From: Oligoflexales bacterium
GTDB taxonomy: Bacteria > Bdellovibrionota_B > Oligoflexia > Oligoflexales > CACXFL01
Direction: 5' to 3'
NCBI GenBank assembly: GCA_028282865.1
Contig: JANQHA010000182.1
Location: 1-9,567, forward strand
DNA length: 9,567 nucleotides
A program made the position numbers and the translations under genes. This document shows, piece by piece, positions 1 through 7,261 of the stretch. Within the stretch, counting starts at the first letter, position 1. Every line of letters starts with the position of its first letter. A model generated the notes under the pieces. It worked only from the letters and a program-made list of their open reading frames with translations, made no database searches and was not told the DNA's origin.

Positions 1-1055
1 CCTCTTATCATACGATGAGGGTCGATTTTGATAAGTTTGCAAGCAAAAAATGGCAGCTGATTGTCGTCGATGAAGCACACTTTATTAAGAATCCTAGCAG
101 TAAAGTGAGTCAAGCGGTTTTCGGGTTACAAGCTATTCACAAAATTGCACTAACTGGAACTCCGGTAGAAAATCGATACGAAGATCTGTGGTCATTGTTT
201 CATTTTTTAAATCCCGGATTACTGGGAAACCTGGCTTCATTTAAGAAGGTTTTTAAAAATGGTCAGAACGCTGATCTGTTGGCTAGACGGATTCGACCGT
301 TCATGCTGAGGCGGCTAAAAAACGAGGTAGCTAAAGACCTCCCGAATAAAACTGAAATGGTTGTTTCGGTGGATTTTTCTGATTCCGAAAAAGAGGTTTA
401 TGATAGCTTGTATGCGCTAACGCAGTCGCAGCTAAAAGATCACTTCGAAAAAAATGGTACAGTGATTCAAGCCCTCGAGCTTATTATGAGGCTTCGCCAG
501 GCGTGTTGTCATTTAGCACTGTTACCTAACTTTCAGTCAAAAATTCATAGCTCTGCTAAACTTGATTTCCTACTTGCTAAGCTCGAAGAGCTTGCTTCGG
601 CAGGTCACAAGGTTCTGGTGTTTTCGCAGTGGACATCTTATTTAGATCTCATCGTAGAAGGGATGGTTGATAGAGGTGTCAATTATTTAAGAATCGATGG
701 CCAAACTCGTGACCGCGGTTCAGTCGTTGATCGATTTCAAAACCAAAGTCACGCTCCGGTATTGTTGATGTCGCTTAAGGCAGGAGGGGTCGGGCTGAAT
801 CTTACCGCTGCTGATCATGTTTTTATAATGGATCCATGGTGGAATCCGGCTGTTGAACAGCAGGCCGCCGATAGAGCTCATCGCATCGGTCAGGTCAGAC
901 CAGTATTTATCCATAAGTTAATTATTGCTAACTCAATTGAAGAGAAGATTATCCAACTCCAGGAAAGAAAAAATGAGCTTGCATCTAACATTCTAAATAG
1001 CGAAGACCTGCAACTAGGACTCACCAGAGACGATTTGTTAGGCTTGATCCCGTGA
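1..1055 (+). CDS. SNF2-family DEAD/DEAH-box helicase, 3' part (5'-truncated by window edge)
   Basis: This is the C-terminal part of a SWI2/SNF2-type ATPase, a double-stranded DNA translocase that remodels protein-DNA complexes. The reading frame is open to the left edge (first whole codon at 3), and the residues before the first Met (SYHT) fit the SNF2 motif Ia-to-II segment, so the ATG at 15 is internal and the N-terminus with Walker A lies outside. Counting from that Met, the Walker B box DEAH is at 19-22, motif III LTGTP at 46-50, FMLRR at 96-100, the helicase C strand VFSQWT at 202-207, motif V SLKAGGVGLNL at 253-263 and motif VI DRAHRIGQ at 286-293. All visible catalytic motifs are intact, including the arginine fingers. 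The protein ends about 50 residues after motif VI, as is usual. The RAHRIGQ box argues against the divergent RapA subgroup. The next gene begins 73 bases downstream on the same strand. The cellular target cannot be inferred. Confidence 0.93.
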   Translation, partial: SYHTMRVDFDKFASKKWQLIVVDEAHFIKNPSSKVSQAVFGLQAIHKIALTGTPVENRYEDLWSLFHFLNPGLLGNLASFKKVFKNGQNADLLARRIRPFMLRRLKNEVAKDLPNKTEMVVSVDFSDSEKEVYDSLYALTQSQLKDHFEKNGTVIQALELIMRLRQACCHLALLPNFQSKIHSSAKLDFLLAKLEELASAGHKVLVFSQWTSYLDLIVEGMVDRGVNYLRIDGQTRDRGSVVDRFQNQSHAPVLLMSLKAGGVGLNLTAADHVFIMDPWWNPAVEQQAADRAHRIGQVRPVFIHKLIIANSIEEKIIQLQERKNELASNILNSEDLQLGLTRDDLLGLIP

Positions 1056-1116
1056 GTCCTTAACAAAGTGGTAGGATGAATACGCTAAAGGTTATAAACT
1101 AGTGCTTTGGCTTGTT

Positions 1117-1121
1117 AGGAG
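1117..1121 (+). promoter_or_regulatory. Shine-Dalgarno site that decides the start of the glutamate synthase-like gene
   Basis: AGGAG lies 7 bases before the ATG at 1129. The upstream in-frame GTG at 1102 has only a weak AAGG about 10 bases away, so the ATG is the better start. Confidence 0.7.
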
Positions 1122-1128
1122 ATCTGCT

Positions 1129-2724
1129 ATGCGTCGTGAGTTTTTGTTATACTCATTTTTGGTGATTGCTGCTATTGCTTTGCTGGGAATGGCCTTTCAG
1201 TGGATTTATTGGACATACCTGATTGTGCTACCGATTATATTTCTTGGATTCACCGATTATTTCCAAACCCGCCAGACGATTCGACGGAATTTTCCAATAC
1301 TTGGACGAGTGCGCTATCTATTTGAAATGATCCGGCCAGAGATCAATCAATATTTTGTCGAGTCTAATTCCGACGGAGTGCCTTTTAGTCGAGAGCAGCG
1401 CTCAATTGTTTATCAGCGTGCTAAAAATGTGCTAGATACTTTACCTTTTGGAACTCAGAAAGATGTCTATGAAGTCGGTTATGAGTGGATTAATCATTCG
1501 CTGCAGCCGACTCATGTCGACCCCGATAAACTGCGCATTTTGGTTGGTAACGATCAATGCACTAAGCCTTATAGCGCCAGCTTGTTTAATATTTCTGCTA
1601 TGAGCTATGGGTCGCTTAGCAAAAATGCCGTGATGGCTCTTAATGGTGGTGCTAAGGATGGTGATTTTGCTCATAATACCGGAGAAGGTGGCGTATCTCC
1701 TTATCATTTAAAGCACGGTGGAGACCTTATTTGGCAAATTGGAACTGGCTACTTTGGGTGCCGATCAAAAGACGGTGGTTTCGAGCCCAGCAAATTTGCT
1801 GAACGCTCGCAACTCGATTCAGTAAAGATGATCGAGGTTAAAGTATCTCAGGGAGCTAAGCCAGGTCATGGCGGTATCTTGCCAGGCAAAAAGGTTAATG
1901 CTGAAATTGCCGAAATTAGAGGGGTGACTGTAGGGGAAGATGTGCTCTCGCCTCCAGGCCATAGTGCTTTCTCGACGCCTATGGAGATGATGGAGTTTAT
2001 TGCTAGGCTTAGGGAGTTATCACAGGGTAAACCTGTCGGCTTTAAAATATGTTTAGGTAAGAGGCGAGAGTTCTTCGCTATTGCTAAAGCGATGAAAAAG
2101 ACTGGTATTTATCCTGACTTTATCGTTGTTGACGGTGGAGAAGGCGGAACTGGTGCAGCACCATTGGAGTTCTCTAACTACCTCGGAAGTCCTGGGGTAG
2201 AAGGATTGGTCTTTATTCATAATGCTCTAGTTGGTTTAGATCTGCGCAAGCATATTCGAATTTTTAGCACCGGCAAAGTGGTTACTGCATTCGATCTCAT
2301 TAAAAGGCTAGCGCTAGGCGCGGATGCCATCTACTCAGCCCGAGGTATGATGCTAGCACTAGGGTGCATCCAAGCGCTGCGGTGCAATTCTAATGTTTGT
2401 CCAGCTGGAGTTGCAACTACCGATGCAAATTTGTATAAGGGTCTTCATATTGGCGACAAGAGAAAGCGGGTTTACAACTTTCACAAAGAAACCATTAATA
2501 GTGTGGCAGAGATGTTAGGAGCTATGGGCTTGAATAGTACCGAAGAATTGCGTGCTTGGCATATTGTGCGACGAACCCAGGTTAACACGGTCAAGCATTA
2601 CGGTGAGATATTTGACTATCTCAAGCCAGGAGAACTGCTGGGTCAGTCGATACCAGCCGATTATTCAAGAGCGTTTGAAGCCGCTGAGGCAGGTAGTTTT
2701 GCTCATGCCGGTGTGAAGGTCTAG
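1129..2724 (+). CDS. Membrane-anchored FMN-binding glutamate synthase family protein (GltB-like synthase domain)
   Basis: This 531-residue protein carries the FMN/iron-sulfur synthase domain of glutamate synthase (Glu_synthase family, COG0069). Two adjacent hydrophobic segments at about residues 6-41 should anchor it in the inner membrane. The domain then follows: NTGEGG (183-188), KPGHGGILPG (244-253), VVDGGEGGTGAAP (333-345) and three cysteines at 413, 419 and 424 in C-x5-C-x4-C spacing, matching the 3Fe-4S ligand set of GltS. The N-terminal class II amidotransferase domain and the C-terminal GXGXG beta-helix of full GltB are absent. It therefore cannot hydrolyse glutamine itself, and its donor substrate is unknown; related stand-alone domains occur in many bacteria and in N-methylglutamate synthase. 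The ATG at 1129 is chosen for its AGGAG; a GTG at 1102 would add nine residues. The ABC-F gene starts 3 bases after the stop, which suggests translational coupling. The family call is secure and the reaction is not. Confidence 0.9.
   Translation: MRREFLLYSFLVIAAIALLGMAFQWIYWTYLIVLPIIFLGFTDYFQTRQTIRRNFPILGRVRYLFEMIRPEINQYFVESNSDGVPFSREQRSIVYQRAKNVLDTLPFGTQKDVYEVGYEWINHSLQPTHVDPDKLRILVGNDQCTKPYSASLFNISAMSYGSLSKNAVMALNGGAKDGDFAHNTGEGGVSPYHLKHGGDLIWQIGTGYFGCRSKDGGFEPSKFAERSQLDSVKMIEVKVSQGAKPGHGGILPGKKVNAEIAEIRGVTVGEDVLSPPGHSAFSTPMEMMEFIARLRELSQGKPVGFKICLGKRREFFAIAKAMKKTGIYPDFIVVDGGEGGTGAAPLEFSNYLGSPGVEGLVFIHNALVGLDLRKHIRIFSTGKVVTAFDLIKRLALGADAIYSARGMMLALGCIQALRCNSNVCPAGVATTDANLYKGLHIGDKRKRVYNFHKETINSVAEMLGAMGLNSTEELRAWHIVRRTQVNTVKHYGEIFDYLKPGELLGQSIPADYSRAFEAAEAGSFAHAGVKV
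2715..2720 (+). promoter_or_regulatory. Shine-Dalgarno site for the TTG-started ABC-F gene, inside the preceding gene
   Basis: GAAGGT ends 7 bases before the TTG at 2728 and overlaps the last codons of the preceding gene. Its position supports TTG as the true start and suggests translational coupling. Confidence 0.55.
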
Positions 2725-2727
2725 TCT

Positions 2728-4674
2728 TTGATTTGCTGCGATCATATTTCTAAAGACTTCGGTGAACGTCAGCTATTTGATAATATCGATTATCACTTTC
2801 CTGAGAATGAACGCCTCGCTCTTGTCGGGCCTAATGGCGCTGGCAAGACGACTTTTCTTAGAATTTTGACTTCGGAAGTCGAAGCGTCTTCGGGCAAAGT
2901 CCAGATCCCTTCTAGGTGCCGATTGGGGTACTTGCCTCAAGAGCCTAACCAAAACCCCAAGAACTCAATTGTGGATGAGTGTGTTACTGGGGCTCAATAT
3001 TTAGGAAATATCAAGGATCGCTTGGAAAGTTTGGTTAAGTTGATGGAGACTGACACTAGCGAGCGCACGCTGCACGAGTATGCCGAGCTCGAGGAGCAGT
3101 TCCGTGATCTAGGAGGGTATGCAGTCGAGTCTGAGGCGCGAGAGATCCTTTATGGCTTAGGGTTTAGAGGTGAAATGATTGCAAAAGACCCGCGAGATCT
3201 TTCTGGAGGCTGGCGGATGCGGCTTGAGCTCGCTAAGGTCTTCATGAACCACCCAAATTTTTTGATATTAGATGAGCCGACTAACCATTTAGATCTTCCG
3301 AGTCTGGTCTGGGTCGAGCAGTACCTATTAGATTTTAAGGGGACATTGCTATTTGTTTCTCATGATAGAGATTTGCTTAACCGGCTTGCCACTATTACTA
3401 TAGAGCTTAGAAACGGTCGGTTAAAACCCTACCGTGGTAATTTCGACAAATTTTTGGACTTAAAAGAAATTGATTTAGAGCACGATCGAGGTGCACTAAA
3501 GCAAATCGAGAGAAAGAAAAAAGATCTGCAGGGTTTTGTAGATAGGTTTGGAGCAAAAGCCTCCAAAGCCCGCCAAGCGCAATCTCGGGTGAAGCAAATT
3601 GAGCGCCTTAAGTCATTGGAGGCGCAGTATGATGACCAATCAAATGACGCTGCTATGGCGATTAACTTGCCGGATGCTCCCAAATCGGTGAAGCAAGTTT
3701 TAACCGTTGATCAAGGTAAGATCGGCTATGGAGATACAGTGCTGGCTGGTCCGATCAAGCTTTCACTAGAGAGAGGGATGAAGGTCGCAATCACTGGAGC
3801 TAATGGGGTTGGTAAATCGACGCTGCTGCGAACGATTGTTGGGACCATCCCTAGTATCTCTGGCAGCTTCGAGCTAGGAGACCGGGTTAAAGTCGGTTAT
3901 TTTTCGCAGGATCAGGTCGACACATTAAACGACGAAATGAGCTGTCTTGATAATGTTATGAGTGTTTCTGAGAAAGTCGGCCAGATGCAGGCAAGACAAC
4001 TTTTAGGTAACTTTTTGTTTAGCGGCCAAGATGTTTTTAAACCAGTAAAAGTTTTATCTGGGGGTGAGAAAAGCCGGATAGGCTTAGCTTGTAGTCTAGC
4101 TCAGGCAGCAAATTTTTTGATTTTGGATGAGCCGACAAATCACCTTGATATGACTAGCGTTGAGGTCTTGACCGATGCGCTTAAGAAGTACAAATCTAGT
4201 TTGTTATTTGTCAGCCACGATCGTCGGTTCATCAACCGCATTTGTAGTCATATCTTTGTATTGTTGCCAGATGGCCGATCCGAATTGTTTGAGGGCAACC
4301 TTAGCGACTACAAGCGTCTAGCTAGGGTTTCTGGCTTTCCAGATGTTTTAGATACAAAGGCTTCTCATGAGCCGAGTAGCTCTAAGAAAGATGCCACCCC
4401 TCGGGATCGTGAGTCAGAAGACAACCAGGCTAAGGTCGCAAAAAAGCAGCTGGACCATCTGAAGAAACAGTCTCAGTTTGAGTCAGAAAACCTTGATCGG
4501 CTAACTGGGGAGATCGAGGCCATGAACTACGATTTATTGCAGTTAAACCCCGGAGAATACGAGGCGCTGGCTGAGCTGCAAGCAAAAATCGATCTTAAAA
4601 CCACCGAAAAATCGAAGGTTGAAGAGTGCTGGCTGGATATTCAGCAGCAAATTGAGGATTTGGCCGGCGAGTGA
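2728..4674 (+). CDS. ABC-F family ATPase, YheS/YdiF-like
   Basis: This 648-residue cytoplasmic protein has two ABC ATPase domains and no membrane segments. ABC-F proteins bind the ribosomal E site and act in translation. Domain 1 has Walker A GPNGAGKT (34-41), signature LSGGW (158-162), Walker B FLILDEP (178-184) and the H-loop SHD (211-213). A charged linker at about 245-320 contains a VDRFGAKASKARQAQSR-like run (271-287) that closely resembles the P-site tRNA interaction motif region of E. coli YheS. Domain 2 has Walker A GANGVGKS (357-364), LSGGE (443-447), FLILDEP (463-469) and SHD (496-498). A variable hinge at about 545-565 leads to a C-terminal coiled coil at about 565-645, ending in an EECWLDIQQQ-like stretch as in YheS. 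Length and order match YheS (about 637 residues). The start is TTG, supported by GAAGGT upstream. Nothing marks it as an antibiotic-resistance ABC-F, so a housekeeping translation factor is more likely. Uup is the main alternative. Confidence 0.95.
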   Translation: MICCDHISKDFGERQLFDNIDYHFPENERLALVGPNGAGKTTFLRILTSEVEASSGKVQIPSRCRLGYLPQEPNQNPKNSIVDECVTGAQYLGNIKDRLESLVKLMETDTSERTLHEYAELEEQFRDLGGYAVESEAREILYGLGFRGEMIAKDPRDLSGGWRMRLELAKVFMNHPNFLILDEPTNHLDLPSLVWVEQYLLDFKGTLLFVSHDRDLLNRLATITIELRNGRLKPYRGNFDKFLDLKEIDLEHDRGALKQIERKKKDLQGFVDRFGAKASKARQAQSRVKQIERLKSLEAQYDDQSNDAAMAINLPDAPKSVKQVLTVDQGKIGYGDTVLAGPIKLSLERGMKVAITGANGVGKSTLLRTIVGTIPSISGSFELGDRVKVGYFSQDQVDTLNDEMSCLDNVMSVSEKVGQMQARQLLGNFLFSGQDVFKPVKVLSGGEKSRIGLACSLAQAANFLILDEPTNHLDMTSVEVLTDALKKYKSSLLFVSHDRRFINRICSHIFVLLPDGRSELFEGNLSDYKRLARVSGFPDVLDTKASHEPSSSKKDATPRDRESEDNQAKVAKKQLDHLKKQSQFESENLDRLTGEIEAMNYDLLQLNPGEYEALAELQAKIDLKTTEKSKVEECWLDIQQQIEDLAGE

Positions 4675-4729
4675 TCGCTTTTCTGATGACGCTGTGTGGA
4701 ATTTAGACTAGAAATAGCTCACCTTAATT

Positions 4730-4737
4730 GGGGGGTG
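4730..4737 (+). promoter_or_regulatory. G-rich Shine-Dalgarno site of lysA with a six-G run
   Basis: Six consecutive G bases followed by TG give GGGGGTG, one mismatch from the ideal GGAGGTG, ending 4 bases before the TTG at 4742. It supports the TTG start of lysA. Confidence 0.55.
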
Positions 4738-4741
4738 TTTT

Positions 4742-5989
4742 TTGGACTATTTTCACTACAAAGGCGACGAAGCATACTGCGAGGAAGTGCCGCTTAGATC
4801 TATTTACGAGTCCTACGGCTCGCCTACTTACGTTTATTCTCTAGCCACCCTTAAGAGGCATTGCGAGAGACTGTTTGACGCTTTCTCTAGCTACCGGACC
4901 ATGCTTTGTTTCGCAGTTAAGGCAAATTCTTCTATTGCGTATTTGAAAGAGGTCTTTTCGTCGGGGTACGGGGCTGATGTGGTTTCGGTTGGTGAGCTTG
5001 AGCGTAGCTTGAAAGCAGGTATTGACCCCAAAAAAATTGTTTTTTCAGGTGTTGGAAAGCGCGCCGAGGAGATGACCCGGGCAATGAAGCTCGGAATTTA
5101 TAGTTTTAATGTTGAATCGGCTTTTGAACTAGACCTTTTGGCTGAAATTTCTTCTTCTTTGAATTGTTCTGTCAATATCTGCTTACGAGTCAATCCGGAT
5201 ATTGACGCTAAAACGAACCCTAAGATCACTACAGGGCTTGACGCGACTAAGTTTGGTATGAGGCTTGCTCAGATAGAACCTTTGCTGCCGATCATTCGGG
5301 ATCATAAACAGTTAAATCTTGTTGGAGTAGCCTGTCATATCGGAAGCCAAATGATTGATATGGAACCCCTTAAAAATGCAGCAAGTTTTATGGTTAGAAT
5401 GGCTGGTGACCTGGTTCAGTCGGGCTTTCCTATTAAGCTTATTAACATGGGGGGTGGCCTGGGTATCAAGTACCGAGATGAGGTGCCGCCGTCACTTGAC
5501 GAGTACGCTAATGTTTTATTGAATGCCATAAGACCGACCGGTTTACAGTTAGTGATCGAGCCGGGGCGTGTTGTCGCTGGAAATACTGGAGTATTGCTGT
5601 CTTCGGTGATCGGGGTGAAATCTACTGAGAGCAAAAATTTTATTATTTTAGATGGTTCCATGACTGAGTTTATGCGTCCAGCATTCTATAACTCATACCA
5701 TGATATAGAGCCTGTTAAATCAGACCTTTCCGGTAACGGCACTGAAATATTTGATTTTGTCGGACCGGTATGTGAGTCCTCTGATGTTTTAGGGCTAGAT
5801 CGCAGCTTACACCGGCCGCAGGCAGGTGACTTGTTTTATATTCGCGGTTGCGGAGCTTACGGTGCCTCCATGGCCTCTAATTATAATTCCCGGGTTCGTC
5901 CTTGTGAAGTCATGGTTGACGGCTCGACCATTGATGTGATTAAAGAGCGCGAAGCGCTCGAAGACCTTTGGCGCTTGGAAAGATTCTAG
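4742..5989 (+). CDS. lysA: Diaminopimelate decarboxylase LysA
   Basis: LysA is a PLP enzyme that converts meso-2,6-diaminopimelate to L-lysine and CO2, the last step of bacterial lysine synthesis. At 415 residues it has the usual length for a fold-type III (alanine racemase-like) decarboxylase. Visible features in order are the PLP Schiff-base Lys60 in FAVKANSS, HIGSQ (199-203), the phosphate-binding loop GGGLG (237-241), EPGR (273-276), the active-site cysteine loop GPVCES (C344), GAYG (371-374) and YNSRVRP (381-387). GPVCESSD and the HIGSQ context favour DAP decarboxylase over ornithine/arginine decarboxylases. The proposed start is TTG at 4742, backed by the G-rich SD; no ATG fits the expected N-terminus. 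It follows the ABC-F gene after 67 bases and is followed by lysC after 2 bases, so both lysine genes are probably on one transcript. Only a weak promoter candidate was seen in the 67-base gap, so lysA may depend partly on upstream transcription. Confidence 0.96.
   Translation: MDYFHYKGDEAYCEEVPLRSIYESYGSPTYVYSLATLKRHCERLFDAFSSYRTMLCFAVKANSSIAYLKEVFSSGYGADVVSVGELERSLKAGIDPKKIVFSGVGKRAEEMTRAMKLGIYSFNVESAFELDLLAEISSSLNCSVNICLRVNPDIDAKTNPKITTGLDATKFGMRLAQIEPLLPIIRDHKQLNLVGVACHIGSQMIDMEPLKNAASFMVRMAGDLVQSGFPIKLINMGGGLGIKYRDEVPPSLDEYANVLLNAIRPTGLQLVIEPGRVVAGNTGVLLSSVIGVKSTESKNFIILDGSMTEFMRPAFYNSYHDIEPVKSDLSGNGTEIFDFVGPVCESSDVLGLDRSLHRPQAGDLFYIRGCGAYGASMASNYNSRVRPCEVMVDGSTIDVIKEREALEDLWRLERF
5945..5976 (+). 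promoter_or_regulatory. Two mutually exclusive hairpins at the lysA/lysC junction
   Basis: GAGCGC (5945-5950) and GCGCTC (5954-5959) form a perfect 6-bp stem with a GAA loop; its tip reads GCGAAGC, a very stable mini-hairpin sequence as DNA. AAGCGC (5952-5957) can instead pair perfectly with GCGCTT (5971-5976) over a 13-base loop, immediately before the lysC SD-like GGAAAG (5977-5982). The two structures share bases 5952-5957, so only one can form at a time. The complementarity is read from the sequence. A role in coupling lysC translation to lysA is inference. Confidence 0.35.
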
Positions 5990-5991
5990 CA

Positions 5992-7242
5992 ATGTATGAT
6001 CGATATTCTAGCCCTACAGTCGTCCAAAAGTATGGTGGCACTTCTCTGGGAGATATTGAGCGTATTCAATATGTTGCAAAGAGAATTTATGACACTTATT
6101 GCAGCGGAACAAAGAATTTAATTGTGGTTGTTAGCGCCATGGCAGGTGAGACCAGTCGACTCGTGGAGCTGGTAGCTGAAGTCAGTACTAGAACCAGGCC
6201 CAGGATCGTCGACTTAGCTGTATCAGCTGGTGAGCAAGTGTCGGTAGCTCTTTTATCTGCCGCGATCGAGAATTTAGGGGTAAAAGCGGAGCCTCTTCTG
6301 GGATTTCAGCTAGGTGTTTTGACCAACGATTCTTATGAGCGTGCTCGTATTAGGAAGATTGATATCGATAAGATTCGAGCTACTTGGAGCCAGGAGGGTA
6401 TTCCGGTGATTGCGGGCTTTCAAGGTGTGACCGAAGATGGAAATATTACCACATTGGGACGAGGAGGTAGCGACACTAGTGCGGTGGCTATAGCCGCTGC
6501 TGCCGAAGCCGATTTTTGTGAAATAAACACCGACGTCGATGGTTTTTACTCTGCAGATCCGAGGGTTGTGCCCGAAGCAACCATTCTACCAAGCATGGAT
6601 TTTGAGGTTGCCCTCGAGATGGCATCGTTAGGCAGTAAGGTACTGCATGCGAGATCTGTCGAGCTAGCAGCGAAGTTTGATATACCCCTTATCGTTAGAA
6701 ATACATTTAAAGAAAATTCCAGTCAGAGGACGATAGTTATGAGTCATAGTGAATCGGAAATCTTAGAAGCTCCAGTCGTTTCCGGAGTTTCCGCAGTTAG
6801 AGACATTGCTAAGATTGCAGTTAGTGGATCGGGAGATCATTCGAAATTAATCTCGGCTATATTTGAGAAAATCAATCAACATAGCATTAATGTGGATATC
6901 ATTGTCCATGATCAAATGGGTAGTGATGACCGGACTAGGTTTGGTTTTACTGTTGAGGAGTCGGATCTGGAAGAGGTTATGGGGCTGATGGAGTCTCTTA
7001 ATTCTAATGACGATTTTTCTCAGCTTAGCATTAGCTCGGAATCAAACCTTGCAAAAGTTTCTGTAGTCGGGCTAGGCATGAAGAACTCTCACGGGGTAGC
7101 CTATAAGGCATTTGATGTTTTAACTGCATCAAATATCGATATAAAGATGATTTCGACCTCTGAGATTAGAATATCTTGCGTGGTTCATAATAAAGATTGT
7201 GACCAAGCATTAAATCAGCTTCATAACGTTTTTATTGGCTAA
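5992..7242 (+). CDS. lysC: Aspartate kinase LysC (alpha subunit / full-length product)
   Basis: LysC phosphorylates L-aspartate to beta-aspartyl phosphate with ATP, the entry step to lysine, threonine, methionine and diaminopimelate. From the ATG at 5992 it is 416 residues, a normal length for a monofunctional aspartokinase. The amino acid kinase domain has KYGGTS (13-18), SAGEQ (78-82), TTLGRGGSDTSA (153-164) and TDVDGFYSADPR (180-191). Two ACT regulatory domains follow at about 267-337 and 352-416, the second with the ISTSEIRIS strand (387-395) characteristic of lysine/threonine-inhibited enzymes. No homoserine dehydrogenase domain is fused. The ATG is preferred to an in-frame TTG at 5968 because GGAAAG lies 9 bases upstream and the N-terminus then has the usual length. 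The TTG would overlap lysA and add only eight residues. The gap to lysA is 2 bases. Feedback inhibition by lysine is expected from the family. Codon 250 is a probable internal start (separate entry). Confidence 0.96.
   Translation: MYDRYSSPTVVQKYGGTSLGDIERIQYVAKRIYDTYCSGTKNLIVVVSAMAGETSRLVELVAEVSTRTRPRIVDLAVSAGEQVSVALLSAAIENLGVKAEPLLGFQLGVLTNDSYERARIRKIDIDKIRATWSQEGIPVIAGFQGVTEDGNITTLGRGGSDTSAVAIAAAAEADFCEINTDVDGFYSADPRVVPEATILPSMDFEVALEMASLGSKVLHARSVELAAKFDIPLIVRNTFKENSSQRTIVMSHSESEILEAPVVSGVSAVRDIAKIAVSGSGDHSKLISAIFEKINQHSINVDIIVHDQMGSDDRTRFGFTVEESDLEEVMGLMESLNSNDDFSQLSISSESNLAKVSVVGLGMKNSHGVAYKAFDVLTASNIDIKMISTSEIRISCVVHNKDCDQALNQLHNVFIG
6725..6730 (+). promoter_or_regulatory. Internal Shine-Dalgarno site within lysC
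   Basis: AGAGGA lies 8 bases before an in-frame ATG at 6739 (codon 250). Position and spacing suit translation of a separate aspartokinase beta subunit. Confidence 0.45.
6739..7242 (+). CDS. lysC: Probable aspartokinase beta subunit from an internal in-frame start in lysC
   Basis: The ATG at 6739 is in frame with lysC and would yield a 167-residue protein consisting of the two ACT domains alone. In Bacillus subtilis aspartokinase II and Corynebacterium glutamicum LysC, the same arrangement makes alpha and beta subunits from overlapping in-frame starts, with beta beginning near residue 246-250. Here the Met is residue 250, lies in the linker between the kinase and first ACT domains, and has AGAGGA 8 bases upstream. 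The beta chain would assemble with the full-length chain as an alpha2-beta2 lysine/threonine-binding enzyme. The start, frame and SD are seen directly; use of this start is inferred from the family. Confidence 0.5.
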   Translation: MSHSESEILEAPVVSGVSAVRDIAKIAVSGSGDHSKLISAIFEKINQHSINVDIIVHDQMGSDDRTRFGFTVEESDLEEVMGLMESLNSNDDFSQLSISSESNLAKVSVVGLGMKNSHGVAYKAFDVLTASNIDIKMISTSEIRISCVVHNKDCDQALNQLHNVFIG

Positions 7243-7261
7243 CATATTTAAAGGAGAAATT

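Noticed and set aside
1060..1098. Promoter before the glutamate synthase-like gene (TTAACA and TATAAA)
   Set aside because: Each hexamer is good alone, but the spacer is 27 bases, far outside the functional range.
1076..1102. Tiny ORF of eight codons (ATG at 1076) before the glutamate synthase-like gene, as a possible leader peptide
   Set aside because: It is only eight codons long, lacks runs of regulatory codons and has no attenuator-like hairpin after it, so it is probably chance.
4686..4706. Short ATG frame (MTLCGI) before lysA as a remnant of the small lipoprotein gene often found upstream of lysA
   Set aside because: It has six codons, no hydrophobic signal segment and no lipobox, so no support for such a gene.
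4681..4709. Promoter before lysA (TTCTGA, 17 bases, TAGACT)
   Set aside because: It has only 3 of 6 and 4 of 6 consensus matches, which is too weak to separate from chance.
5968..5991. TTG start for lysC inside lysA
   Set aside because: It adds eight residues not typical of aspartokinases. The ATG at 5992 has an SD-like GGAAAG and the expected N-terminal length.
7235..7261. TTG start for the peroxiredoxin, overlapping the end of lysC
   Set aside because: The ATG at 7262 has a strong AAGGAG 5 bases upstream and gives the usual Bcp length.
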